Positions 7,487-15,415 of a stretch of 43,923 nt of DNA are shown in pieces. Source of the DNA: Desulfatiglans anilini DSM 4660 (GTDB taxonomy: Bacteria > Desulfobacterota > DSM-4660 > Desulfatiglandales > Desulfatiglandaceae); contig NZ_AULM01000029.1 in assembly GCF_000422285.1 (NCBI RefSeq), positions 1 to 43,923 on the forward strand. Reading direction: 5' to 3'. The translations under genes were made by a program, and so were the position numbers. The notes beneath the pieces were generated by a model that saw only the letters and a program-made list of their open reading frames with translations, had not been told where the DNA came from and did no database searches. Position 1 is the first letter of the stretch; every line of letters starts with the position of its first letter.

Positions 7487-8758
7487 TCATTCCATCGCTT
7501 CTGCGATGGAGACCGTCCGATCGCCGAGCATGTTGACGTAGCATCCGAGTTCGTTGTCGTACCAGCCATAGATGACCGCCTGCGTGATGGCGATCCGCAC
7601 GCGTTCGGCCGGCGCGCCCGCTGCGGGGCGCGCGTCGATGCCGCAGACCTTTCCGAGGTCGATCGCCACCTCCGCGGTCCGCGTGAGCGTCTCGTGCCCC
7701 TCGATCAAGGCCGCCGCGCGCGGCAGCCCGATGATGTCGGAGGAAACGTTCTGCTCCTCCGAGTAATGGAGGTACCCGCGCGAATCCTGCTGCGCAGCCT
7801 CACGGTAAACAGCGTTGATGTCCTCCCGGCGGATGCCCTCCCCGGTGGGGTCCTCCTGCAGATTCACGACGAGGATGACGAGGGAGCCGGTCGAGTTCGG
7901 AATCCGGACCGATTCCGCCATGAACCCGATGTCCTTCATCTCGGGGATGACGAGCCCGAGCGTGTTGGCGGCCCCCGTGCTCGTGAGGATGATGTTGTTC
8001 AGGATGCCGCGGTTCTTCCGCAGATCGGTCGCCCCCGCGCCCGGCATCCGGTCGAGGACCTGCTGGGAGGACGTCACGGCGTGGATCGTGGCCATCGAGG
8101 CCGTCAGGATCCGGTCGGCCCCGAAGCGATCGAGCAGCGGCTTCACCATGTGCGCCAAACAGGTGGTCGTGCACGAGGCGTTCGAGACGATCTTGTGCAC
8201 CTTCGGGTCGTAGGCGTCCTCGTTTACGCCCATGACGGTCGTCACCGCATCCCCAGGCATGGATTTGGACTTGTCCTTGATCTTGAAGGGCGCGGACACG
8301 ATCACCTTGCGCGCCCCTGCGGCCAGGTGCCCGCGCGCACTCCCCTTCGGGGCGTCCACGGGCAGGGTGGGATCGATGAACTGCCCGGTCGTGTCGACCA
8401 CCAGTTCGACCCCGTTCGCGGCCCAGGCGATCTCGGCCGGGTTGCGCGTCTCCCGCAGGACCTTCACCGGCACGCCGTCCAGGCGCAGGGTGCCGGCCGA
8501 TTCGTCGAGCGCTTCGACCACCGGGCCCGCTTGATAACCGTAAAGGTAGCCGCCGAGCGACCCGTAGGTCGAGTCATGAACCATATAGTGCGCGAGATCC
8601 GCGAGGGAGGTGCCCACACCGCGCCCGACGTTGACCACCACCTCCCCGAAATATTTCCGGGCCACGTGGTGCCAGAGCGTCATCTTGCCGATGCGGCCGA
8701 GGCCGTTGATGCCAAGTTTGCGTCCCTGACCGGATCCGCCGCCGATGATATCCGCCAT
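7487..8758 (-). CDS. gap: glyceraldehyde-3-phosphate dehydrogenase-like protein, long divergent form
   Basis: The 423-residue protein is clearly in the GAPDH family. It has GINGLGRIGK for the Rossmann loop, SNASCTTTCLAH with the nucleophilic Cys, SMATIHAVT with the catalytic His, TSTGAAN, and a C-terminal YGWYDNELGCYVN. It is about 85 residues longer than standard GAPDH and departs at informative positions. The Asp that follows the second beta strand and binds NAD ribose is missing (VVVNVGRGVG instead of VAINDx). CTTNC is CTTTC, and TGAAK is TGAAN. It may use NADP or a modified substrate; this is inference. AAGGAGG sits five bases before the ATG. It starts 10 bp after the stop of the PPDK-like gene, which supports a shared role in lower glycolysis or gluconeogenesis. 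Confidence 0.85.
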   Translation of the reverse strand: MADIIGGGSGQGRKLGINGLGRIGKMTLWHHVARKYFGEVVVNVGRGVGTSLADLAHYMVHDSTYGSLGGYLYGYQAGPVVEALDESAGTLRLDGVPVKVLRETRNPAEIAWAANGVELVVDTTGQFIDPTLPVDAPKGSARGHLAAGARKVIVSAPFKIKDKSKSMPGDAVTTVMGVNEDAYDPKVHKIVSNASCTTTCLAHMVKPLLDRFGADRILTASMATIHAVTSSQQVLDRMPGAGATDLRKNRGILNNIILTSTGAANTLGLVIPEMKDIGFMAESVRIPNSTGSLVILVVNLQEDPTGEGIRREDINAVYREAAQQDSRGYLHYSEEQNVSSDIIGLPRAAALIEGHETLTRTAEVAIDLGKVCGIDARPAAGAPAERVRIAITQAVIYGWYDNELGCYVNMLGDRTVSIAEAME

Positions 8759-8768
8759 AGCAACCTCC

Positions 8769-11700
8769 TTATGCCGTTCGAACCTTTAATTTTCCAAGGT
8801 AAACCGTCCCGCTCCTCCCGTCAAGACTGATCCAGTCCCCGGCATTCAAAACCTGGCGGTCGAGCGAGCAGGCGCTGTCCTTTTCCATGCAGACGAGCGC
8901 TGTGCACCCCACCACGCAGGTCTTGCCGAGCCGATGGGCCACGATCGCCGCATGCGAGGTGGCCCCGCCCCGCGCGGTCAGAAGCCCGTCGGCCTCGTGG
9001 ATCTCGACGATGTCGTCCGGCACTGTGTCCCCCCGCACCAGGACCAGGGGCGTCTCCGGCTCCCGCTGACGCCAGTCTGCGATCTCTTCCCGCTTGAAGA
9101 CCACGCGCCCGACCATCGCGCCGCCGCTGACGCCCACGCCGTGCCCCAGCACCCGCGGCGGCTCACCGTCCGCGATGTCGAAGGCCTGGACCTGCTTCCG
9201 CTCGCGGATCCCCATGTCGCGGGTCTGAAGAAAATAGAGGCGCTCCGGCTGAGGCCCCTCGAAGGTGAACTCCATCTCCTGCGGGGTCCAGCCGTTCTGA
9301 TCGATCAGCCTTTCGGCATAGCGCTTCAGGGCAAGATATATTTCCGGGAAGAGGGTTTCGAGGGAGCCCTCCCCGGCGCGGTCTTCCATGGCTGCCTGCT
9401 GTTCCGAAACCGGGAGGGTCGTCACCAGGCCCGAGACCACATCCTCCCCCTGATTGCCCGGGGTGAAGTCCCCCCAGAGGCGCACCATGTCGGCAGGCAT
9501 CCGCGGGCTGTGGGTGAAAAGCACCCCCGCGCCCGAATCCCGCGACCGGTTGCCGAAGACCATGCCCTGCACCGTCACGGCAGTCCCCCAATCATCCGAG
9601 ATCCCCATGATCTTCCGGTATGCGGCGGCCTTCGGCGCAAACCAGGAATCGAACACCAGGTGCAACGCAGCCATCAACTGTTCCATCGGCTCATCCGGGA
9701 CCAGGATCCCCTGGCCGCGGACAAGCGCCGCATAGGCCAGTGCGAGATCCTTCATCCGGTCGTCCGAAAACTCCCGCTTGTGGCGTACGCCGGCCCCGGC
9801 CTTGTGCTCCTCCATGAGATCGTCGAAACGGTCCCGCGCGATGCCCCCCGCCATCCCGAAGGACTGCTGGAGCCGCCGAAACGTGTCCCAGGCGAACCAC
9901 GCGTTGCCGCTCTCCTCCGCCAGGCGCTGAACGATCGTTTCGTCGAGTCCGATATTGAGGAAAGTCGTCATCATGCCCGGCAGCGAAATCGACGCGCCGC
10001 TTCTGACCGCCAGGAGGAGCGGCTTCTCGGGCCGGCCGAAGCCCCGCCCGGTCTCCTCTTCGAGGCGCGCGATCCCGCGCCGGAGATCCGCTTCGAAGCG
10101 CCGGCGCACCGGTTCGTAATCCCGGACCAGCTCCCGGCCGCGGAAGACATCGGTCGTGACGATGAATCCAGGGGGCACGGGCAGCCCCAGCTCTTGGATG
10201 CGGACGAGATTCAGCCCCTTGCTCCCTAAATGGATGACGTCCTTCACCTCCGGCTTGACCGGGTGAAACGGCGTCACAGCGCGCTGCGGCTCATAGTCCA
10301 GGAGCAGACGAAGCGACTCGGGCGGCAGCTCCGCCGCCTGTTTCCTGAGCGTGTCGAGAATCCGGCCGATGAGGCGATCCAACGGCTGAAGGCCGAGCGA
10401 AGAAGCGATCCGATCGCGCAGGAAGATCTCGCTTATTCGCTGGGCAAGCCGCGTGCGGTCCGCCTCCCCGCCTTCCGGTTCCTGCGGGTCCCTGAAACGG
10501 GGGAGGATCCGCGTCAGAGGGACCTCGGAGGCCGCCCTCAGCAGGTTTTCCTGGTGGATGTTGTTGAAATAGTCCTGGACGATGTTCCCGACGGCCCGCG
10601 AGAAGCCCTGAAAAATGTCCACATACTGGCCGGCCGAAAACCCCCGGATCGCCAGGGAATGATCCAGGAGGTCCAGCTGCCGTTCGAGCTCCTGGCTCAG
10701 GATGCCGTCCACCGCAAGGGCGCGCGTGAAGAGGCGCAGGGTGTTCCGGATCTCCCGGAAGCCCCCACGGGTGACGAATCCGAGTTCGATCCTTTCGAGC
10801 AGGTTTTCGAAGCGCACGTTGACCAGGGCTTCGAGCCTGAAGGTCAGCCCGAGGGCATCGAATTTCGGCTCGTGGTAGCTCCCGTAGGTGGAGGGGATGT
10901 CCACCGCGAAGTGCCGCTTGTGATAGATGTCTTCCTGGGCCTCGAAGCGCTCGTCGGACAGGATCAGGTCCTTCAGCTCCTCCAGGTGGTCGAGGAGGCC
11001 TTCGAGCTGGCTGACCGGATCGGCCACGTGGAGCGCCTCCCTAAGACGCTCCACCCCGGGCAGGACCCCCGGTCTGACTACGCCGAGATAGGACTCGAGG
11101 TCGGTGTAGCCGTGTTCGTATTTTTGAAAAAGGAGGCGGTAGAGGCGGATCGCGAGCCGCACCCGTTCGGCCTCCTTGGGGTCGACATCGGAAGCCTCGG
11201 CGATCGTCTCATCCGGGATCTCGAGCAGGTCCTCGACACCCCGCGCCCCCGCCGCTTCGGCGGCCTGGCTGAGGACCGCATGAACGCCGTCCAGGAAAGG
11301 GCCTTCGCTGCCGAGGCGCTCATAAAGGCCTAGCGGGACATAGGGTTCGAGGGGGATTTTCTCCCGGGTCAGCCAGTAGTGCAGCAGCCCCTCCATCAGC
11401 CCGACGATCCGGTTGCTGCTCTCGACATGGCTTTGTTTGCGGACGAAATGGACCAGCGCGTCGTCGCGGCGCGTGATCTCATCCAGGCGCGTGCTCACGT
11501 CGCGCAGGGGGCCCTCGGCGCCGATGTCGTTGAAATAGGACGGGAAGAGACGCGCCAACTGCTTGACGAGATTGTAGACGGGGCGAACGCCGCTGTTCAG
11601 GAGCGCGGTGATGTCGCGGGGGAAGAGGTCGGTGTCCCGGATGAGGACGCCGCTCAGCCCCAAGTGGACGATCAGCGCCGACAGCAACCGCCTGCTCCAG

Positions 11701-12956
11701 CGCGGCTCGCATTCGATCAACCCGAGCCACGTGCGGATGTTCTGTACGTGCGCATCGTTGGCCTGGAGCTGCCACTCGTCGGTGACCCCCCGGAAATCGG
11801 GCGCCTCGAAGCCCATGCCGATCGCGTGGTCCTGGAAAAAGAGGATCAGCCCGCAGTCCCCGGTCTTGTAAACGGCCTGGCCGAGATTCAGGACGCAGGT
11901 CAGGGCCGTCCCCGGATAGGCGCCCGCCATGCGCTTCAGGATGGTAAAGGTCTTCTCGAGGGCCTCCCGGACCCGCTCGGGGCCCTCGTGCTCGATCAGG
12001 CGGACGAGCGTCCGGTTGATCTCGCGCAGGATCTCTTCGTGCAGAACGGCGAGCCCCTCCAGATCCATCATGTGCAGCAGGAACCAGAGCTTCCACATCC
12101 GGCCCGTCTCACCGCCGCCGCCCGCCTCCTCGATCGCCCTCGGGGCCGCTTCATAGGCGGCTACGATCTCCCCGTAGCCGGGGAGCGCCAGGATGCGCTC
12201 GACGGGCTTCAGGCCGTCCTCCTCGGAGGAGCGGAGCGCCTGTTCGAGGTCTTCGCGCGCGGCCGCCAGCCTCGCATGCTGGAGATCGGCGAAGGCGTCT
12301 TCGGGCACCGCCTTCGTGTCCGGCGCCGCCTCGGCCCGAAACCATTCCAGTGGATCGGGCTGCGCCATCCACTCGTCATAGGCGGCCCGGTAATAATCCG
12401 CCAGAAGGCGGCGCAGGGCGGCGACGGTGCAGTCGGGGGGCCCCGCGTCGATCAGCTCGCGCCCCAGGCGGTTGATGCGGTAGAAACTCCGGACGAAGCG
12501 CCGGAAGAGGCCCTCCTCCAGGCACCGGATCGATTCGAACACGCGGTCCAGGAGCGCATAGAAGGCCGGGGCCTCCCGGACGCCTTCCCGGATGATCTTC
12601 TGAAGCAGCACAAGCAGGTTGTCCGCGGCATCCTGCTTGACCGATTTGGTCCCCGCGGATCCAAGCGCCATGAAGAAGATGTCGCAGTAAACCCCGGCCG
12701 CTTCGACCCCCTCGGGGTGGGTCTTCAACGCGTGGAAATAGTTCAGCGCGTACCCCCGGGTCTCTTTGACGATAAAGGCCCAGTTGCGGTAAGGGTGGCA
12801 GACCTCCTCGAGGTACGTCTCGAGGCCTTCCTTCAGACCCGGGTATTTCGCCATGACCCGTTCGATCACCCGGTAGCGCTCGTCGACGGTGACATCCACG
12901 CGGGTGCAGGCCAGGTTGACTTCGAGTGCGCAAGATTCTGGCGGTTGCTTTTCCAT
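8769..12956 (-). CDS. PPDK-like ATP-grasp plus phosphohistidine protein with large unknown N-terminal region
   Basis: The protein has about 1395 residues. Residues 1 to about 885 are mostly helical and not recognised. From about 890 it follows the ATP-grasp half of pyruvate phosphate dikinase: LGSKGLNLVRIQELGLPVP, LLAVRSGASISLPGMMTTFLN, GTAVTVQGMVFGN, SGAGVLFTHSP, GNQGEDVVSG and LYFLQTRDM. A swivelling phosphohistidine domain ends the protein, with GGATSHAAIVAHRLG and phosphorylatable His about 1335. The C-terminal PEP/pyruvate TIM barrel of PPDK and PEP synthase is absent. The protein can be expected to autophosphorylate from ATP, but the phosphate acceptor is unknown; the N-terminal region is the obvious candidate acceptor module. 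ATG 12956 was chosen because a longer frame would run into divergent radC; its ribosome site is weak. GAPDH follows 10 bp downstream. Confidence 0.8.
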   Translation of the reverse strand: MEKQPPESCALEVNLACTRVDVTVDERYRVIERVMAKYPGLKEGLETYLEEVCHPYRNWAFIVKETRGYALNYFHALKTHPEGVEAAGVYCDIFFMALGSAGTKSVKQDAADNLLVLLQKIIREGVREAPAFYALLDRVFESIRCLEEGLFRRFVRSFYRINRLGRELIDAGPPDCTVAALRRLLADYYRAAYDEWMAQPDPLEWFRAEAAPDTKAVPEDAFADLQHARLAAAREDLEQALRSSEEDGLKPVERILALPGYGEIVAAYEAAPRAIEEAGGGGETGRMWKLWFLLHMMDLEGLAVLHEEILREINRTLVRLIEHEGPERVREALEKTFTILKRMAGAYPGTALTCVLNLGQAVYKTGDCGLILFFQDHAIGMGFEAPDFRGVTDEWQLQANDAHVQNIRTWLGLIECEPRWSRRLLSALIVHLGLSGVLIRDTDLFPRDITALLNSGVRPVYNLVKQLARLFPSYFNDIGAEGPLRDVSTRLDEITRRDDALVHFVRKQSHVESSNRIVGLMEGLLHYWLTREKIPLEPYVPLGLYERLGSEGPFLDGVHAVLSQAAEAAGARGVEDLLEIPDETIAEASDVDPKEAERVRLAIRLYRLLFQKYEHGYTDLESYLGVVRPGVLPGVERLREALHVADPVSQLEGLLDHLEELKDLILSDERFEAQEDIYHKRHFAVDIPSTYGSYHEPKFDALGLTFRLEALVNVRFENLLERIELGFVTRGGFREIRNTLRLFTRALAVDGILSQELERQLDLLDHSLAIRGFSAGQYVDIFQGFSRAVGNIVQDYFNNIHQENLLRAASEVPLTRILPRFRDPQEPEGGEADRTRLAQRISEIFLRDRIASSLGLQPLDRLIGRILDTLRKQAAELPPESLRLLLDYEPQRAVTPFHPVKPEVKDVIHLGSKGLNLVRIQELGLPVPPGFIVTTDVFRGRELVRDYEPVRRRFEADLRRGIARLEEETGRGFGRPEKPLLLAVRSGASISLPGMMTTFLNIGLDETIVQRLAEESGNAWFAWDTFRRLQQSFGMAGGIARDRFDDLMEEHKAGAGVRHKREFSDDRMKDLALAYAALVRGQGILVPDEPMEQLMAALHLVFDSWFAPKAAAYRKIMGISDDWGTAVTVQGMVFGNRSRDSGAGVLFTHSPRMPADMVRLWGDFTPGNQGEDVVSGLVTTLPVSEQQAAMEDRAGEGSLETLFPEIYLALKRYAERLIDQNGWTPQEMEFTFEGPQPERLYFLQTRDMGIRERKQVQAFDIADGEPPRVLGHGVGVSGGAMVGRVVFKREEIADWRQREPETPLVLVRGDTVPDDIVEIHEADGLLTARGGATSHAAIVAHRLGKTCVVGCTALVCMEKDSACSLDRQVLNAGDWISLDGRSGTVYLGKLKVRTA

Positions 12957-13020
12957 GCGGCGGAGACCCTGAGGAAATCTATAAAAAGAAAGCGGAGTCC
13001 GAGGGTGTCTATAAGGTGGA

Positions 13021-13049
13021 TTGACTCCGGAGGATATTTTTTTTATTCT
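13021..13049 (+). promoter_or_regulatory. candidate sigma70 promoter of radC
   Basis: TTGACT (13021-13026) is separated by 17 bp from TATTCT (13044-13049), within an AT-rich patch of an otherwise GC-rich region, about 160 bp before radC. An imperfectly placed inverted repeat CGGAGTC...GACTCCG overlaps it and could be an operator for the divergent pair. This is inference from motif match only. Confidence 0.4.
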
Positions 13050-13211
13050 ATCATCGCGACGGCCCCCAAGGCAATCCCCCTTTCCCGAAGCGGCCGGTTT
13101 TACGCTTTCCGTTGCGCTGCCCCCCCGGACCAGCTTTTCCTCGATTTCAGGCAAAGCCCTTCGCGGCCCCAGGAAAAAACCCTCAACCCTTTTTGATTCT
13201 GACGGCAGGTC

Positions 13212-13946
13212 ATGAAGGACGAAGCCGCATGGCGCAGGCGCGTCGAAGGCCATCGCGAGAGGCTGCGTCAACGTTTTGTGGAAGGCGGGCTCGAACGCTT
13301 TTCGGATGAAGAAGTGGTGGAGTTCCTGCTGACGCTCGGAACGCCCCGGGGGGACCTCAAACCGGCGGCGAGGGAGGCCATGAAGCGCCTGGGGAGCCTG
13401 TCGGCGGTCCTTTCGGCGCCCCTCGAAAAACTGACGGCCATACCCGGGATCGGCGCCCGCAACGCCCTGTATCTCCAACTCGTTCACCAGACCGCTGCGC
13501 GCTACCTTCGGGACCGGGCCGCAGCCCAGCCCTTCTTCTCCTCATCGCAATGCATCTTCGACTACCTGTTTCACAGCATGCGGGACCTCAAGCGCGAGGT
13601 CTTCAAGGTCCTGTTTCTGAACCGCAAGAACATGCTGATCGAGGATCGGGACCTCTTTGCCGGATCGTTGACCGGAAGCGCCGTCTATCCCCGGGAGATC
13701 ATGGGGCTGGCCCTGGAGCTCAAGGCGGCCGCTCTCGTCTTCGTCCACAACCACCCTTCCGGCGACCCCTCCCCCTCCCCGGAGGACCAGCGCCTCACGC
13801 GGGACCTCGTCTGGGCCGCAAAGCTCCTCATGATCCAGGTCCTCGACCACATCGTGATCGGACACAACACCTATTACAGCTTCGCAGACCAGGGGCAGAT
13901 CCGGCGGTATGCGGAGGATTACGACCAGCGCCTGCGCTCCATCTGA
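13212..13946 (+). CDS. radC: RadC family JAB/MPN metalloprotein
   Basis: The 244-residue protein has the standard RadC layout. An N-terminal helix-hairpin-helix region (DEEVVEFLLTLG, then LTAIPGIGARNAL at about residues 75-90) is followed by the UPF0758 JAB1/MPN domain. FLNRKNMLIEDRDLFAGSLTGSAVYPREI precedes the metal-binding HNHPSGDPSPSPED motif (His-x-His-x10-Asp) at about residue 178. The family role is unsettled; RadC proteins were once linked to DNA repair and are now considered possible metal-dependent hydrolases. ATG 13212 is preceded by a modest AGG. It is the only plus-strand gene in the first 22 kb apart from the IS tail, diverges from the PPDK-like gene and converges on the peroxiredoxin. 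Confidence 0.93.
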   Translation: MKDEAAWRRRVEGHRERLRQRFVEGGLERFSDEEVVEFLLTLGTPRGDLKPAAREAMKRLGSLSAVLSAPLEKLTAIPGIGARNALYLQLVHQTAARYLRDRAAAQPFFSSSQCIFDYLFHSMRDLKREVFKVLFLNRKNMLIEDRDLFAGSLTGSAVYPREIMGLALELKAAALVFVHNHPSGDPSPSPEDQRLTRDLVWAAKLLMIQVLDHIVIGHNTYYSFADQGQIRRYAEDYDQRLRSI

Positions 13947-14108
13947 GAGCGCAAAGAGCCGCGCAGGCAGGGGGCAGGACGTATGCCAAAGCCCCGGAGG
14001 CGCCTCCCTCCAAAGGAGCGCCCAGGGCGCCTGCAGCAAAGGCCCATGAAAAGCGCAGCGGCCCCGGCTCGGCCCCGGGAGCACCGGCCGGGGGCAAAGC
14101 CCGAAGAC

Positions 14109-14150
14109 GCCGGCGGCGGCACCGTTTCGTGAACGGTGGCCGCCGCCGGC
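14109..14150. terminator. long GC hairpin between convergent radC and peroxiredoxin genes
   Basis: An 18/19-base inverted repeat (14109-14126 with 14132-14150, one extra C on the right arm) closes a 5-base loop TCGTG. No T-tract follows on either strand, so it is not a classic intrinsic terminator. Its position between convergent genes suggests a bidirectional transcription end or mRNA 3' stabiliser. Confidence 0.5.
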
Positions 14151-14201
14151 AAGGGATGTGGCTGATGCAGGGCCGCGGGGATGCAGCCCCTTCAAAATGC
14201 G

Positions 14202-14921
14202 CTATTCGCGCTCCATTTCCGGTTTCCAGACCTCCCAGACCTTCCCCACGAGGTCCGGCCCAGGCTTCAGGGTGAGCTTGCCGGGCCGCCATCCCGATGG
14301 GGTGGCCTCGGCCCCTTTGGTCGCTCTGACGTGCTGGAAGGCCTGAATCTGGCGAAGGGTCTCGGCGACATGGCGCCCGACCGGGGGCGTCAGGACCTCG
14401 TATCCCTGGATCACGCCGTCCGGGTCGATGATGAACCGGCCGCGGTTCTCGACCCCGGCATCCTCATCGTACACCCCGTAGGCCAGCCCGACCTTCCCCC
14501 CACCGTCGGCAAGCATTGGGAAAGGCACGCCTCCTTTGACCATCTTGGACAATTCGTAGTCGTTCCACATCTTGTGCACGAAGACACTGTCAACGCTCAT
14601 GGACAGGACCTCGACCCCCAGTTTCTGAAACTCTGGATATCGATCGGCGACCGCCGATATCTCGGTCGCTCAGACGAAGGTGAAATCACCGGGGTAGAAG
14701 CACAATACCACCCATTTCCCCAAACACTCCGAGAGCTTTACGGCTGTGAACTCGCCCTTGTGATAGGCCGGGGCGACAAAATCGGGGGCTGGTTTTCCCA
14801 CCTGGATCATCTTTCTTTCCTCCTTTGCCGGTGTCGAAGGTTGCGGTTCTTTGGCCTCACCTGCCTGTCCGACCAAACCGCCGGTTGGACGCGCACAGCC
14901 CACTTTCGGCTTTTCCGCCAT
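14202..14921 (-). CDS. prxU: selenocysteine-containing peroxiredoxin (UGA at 14672-14670 read as Sec)
   Basis: This is a 239-residue AhpC/Prx1-type peroxiredoxin that reduces peroxides. Two open frames join across a single in-frame TGA. Before it is [16 protein letters not shown]; after it is ATEIS then [20 protein letters not shown], continuous family sequence in the same frame. The TGA falls exactly where the peroxidatic Cys of FVCPTE/FVCATE belongs, at residue 84, so it is read as selenocysteine, not as a frameshift or decay. A hairpin suited to a bacterial SECIS follows (14643-14658). The usual resolving Cys of VCPAxWxPG is lost (ATPSGWRPG) and no Cys remains after residue 84. Cys residues at about 9, 67 and 76 are the only intramolecular candidates. 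The N-terminal extension of about 37 residues is unusual. GAGGAGG sits seven bases before ATG 14921. Confidence 0.9.
14643..14658 (-). promoter_or_regulatory. SECIS-like hairpin of prxU
   Basis: In the mRNA, AUCGGC and GCCGAU form a perfect 6-bp stem closed by the 4-base loop GGUC, with outer GAU/AUC pairing possible. The loop begins 17 bases after the UGA and starts with G, matching what is known of bacterial SECIS elements (apical loop 16-37 nt downstream, G among the first loop bases). Confidence 0.75.
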
Positions 14922-14944
14922 AGAAATCCTCCTCTACGCGATGG

Positions 14945-15071
14945 TTAGTAAGTTTCCATCCGGAAATGGTCCTTTTTCTGCCAATCTCGGCGTCAATCTG
15001 CACGTTTGCTTGTGCGGCGACTCCCAGGCCGCCGGCACATGAACGCTCGATTTCCTTGAAATCGGCAAATC
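14945..15071 (+). repeat. intergenic repeat, copy A
   Basis: It begins TTAGTAAGTTTCCATCCGG and continues through CCAATCTCGGCGTCAATCTG and TTTGCTTGTGCGGCGA to a decayed tail. The reverse complement of 19744-19876 matches along almost the whole length, roughly 80 percent by eye and much higher in the first 90 bases. The core TTTCC-N4-GGAAA is palindromic. Confidence 0.8.
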
Positions 15072-15097
15072 TGGACCCACAGTGAAGCGCTGGAACC

Positions 15098-15173
15098 GAG
15101 CACCCGGGGGGAGTGAAGAAACCAGGACCCATCCCTGCGGGATGGGGCTGAGCACCCGAAGGGTGTGAAGAAA
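15098..15173. repeat. pair of 24-base direct repeats
   Basis: GAGCACCCGGGGGGAGTGAA plus GAAA (15098-15121) recurs as GAGCACCCGAAGGGTGTGAA plus GAAA (15150-15173), 20 of 24 bases identical. A small palindrome CATCCCTGCGGGATG lies between them. No function is evident. Confidence 0.65.
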
Positions 15174-15188
15174 AGCCCTCAATTCCGA

Positions 15189-15237
15189 TTTGCAAACTCG
15201 ATTGTACCAGGGAAACCATTTCCGGATCGAAACAAGT
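15189..15237 (-). repeat. intergenic repeat, half-unit A'
   Basis: Read on the minus strand, GATCCGGAAATGGTTTCCCT followed by an AGTTTGCAAATCGGAATTGA segment aligns with plus-strand 19695-19745 with few mismatches. It is a partial second member of the same family and lies in opposite orientation to copy A. Confidence 0.65.
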
Positions 15238-15415
15238 TAACGGTGACACTCATTTCTTCACGCATCGCTTGCGTGCCGCGAAAGATCCGGACCGGCTCCT
15301 CCGCCGGCGGCGGGGGCCGTCCGTTTCGATCAAGGCAGTCATGCGCCCCTAACATAACCTTCTCCGGGCAAAAGAGCAAGAATTCCAGGATGGCGGATCG
15401 TCCTGCGCCCCCGGA

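Larger units (their letters stand above)
14922..15415. other. intergenic region with dispersed repeats, no gene seen
   Basis: No convincing coding frame lies between the prxU start and the porin stop. The stretch is filled by two members of an intergenic repeat family (14945-15071 and 15189-15237), by a pair of 24-base direct repeats between them, and by a GC-rich tail (15280-15415). The prxU promoter must lie at the left end but no clear -35/-10 pair was found. Confidence 0.6.

Noticed and set aside
12957-13487. N-terminal extension of the PPDK-like protein by about 177 residues
   Set aside because: It would overlap the divergent radC gene by 276 bp, including its start, and the added residues show no domain; ATG 12956 is preferred.
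14670-14672. Peroxiredoxin as two genes, a frameshift or a pseudogene
   Set aside because: The frame is unchanged across the TGA, similarity is continuous, the codon is exactly the catalytic Cys, and a SECIS-like hairpin follows.
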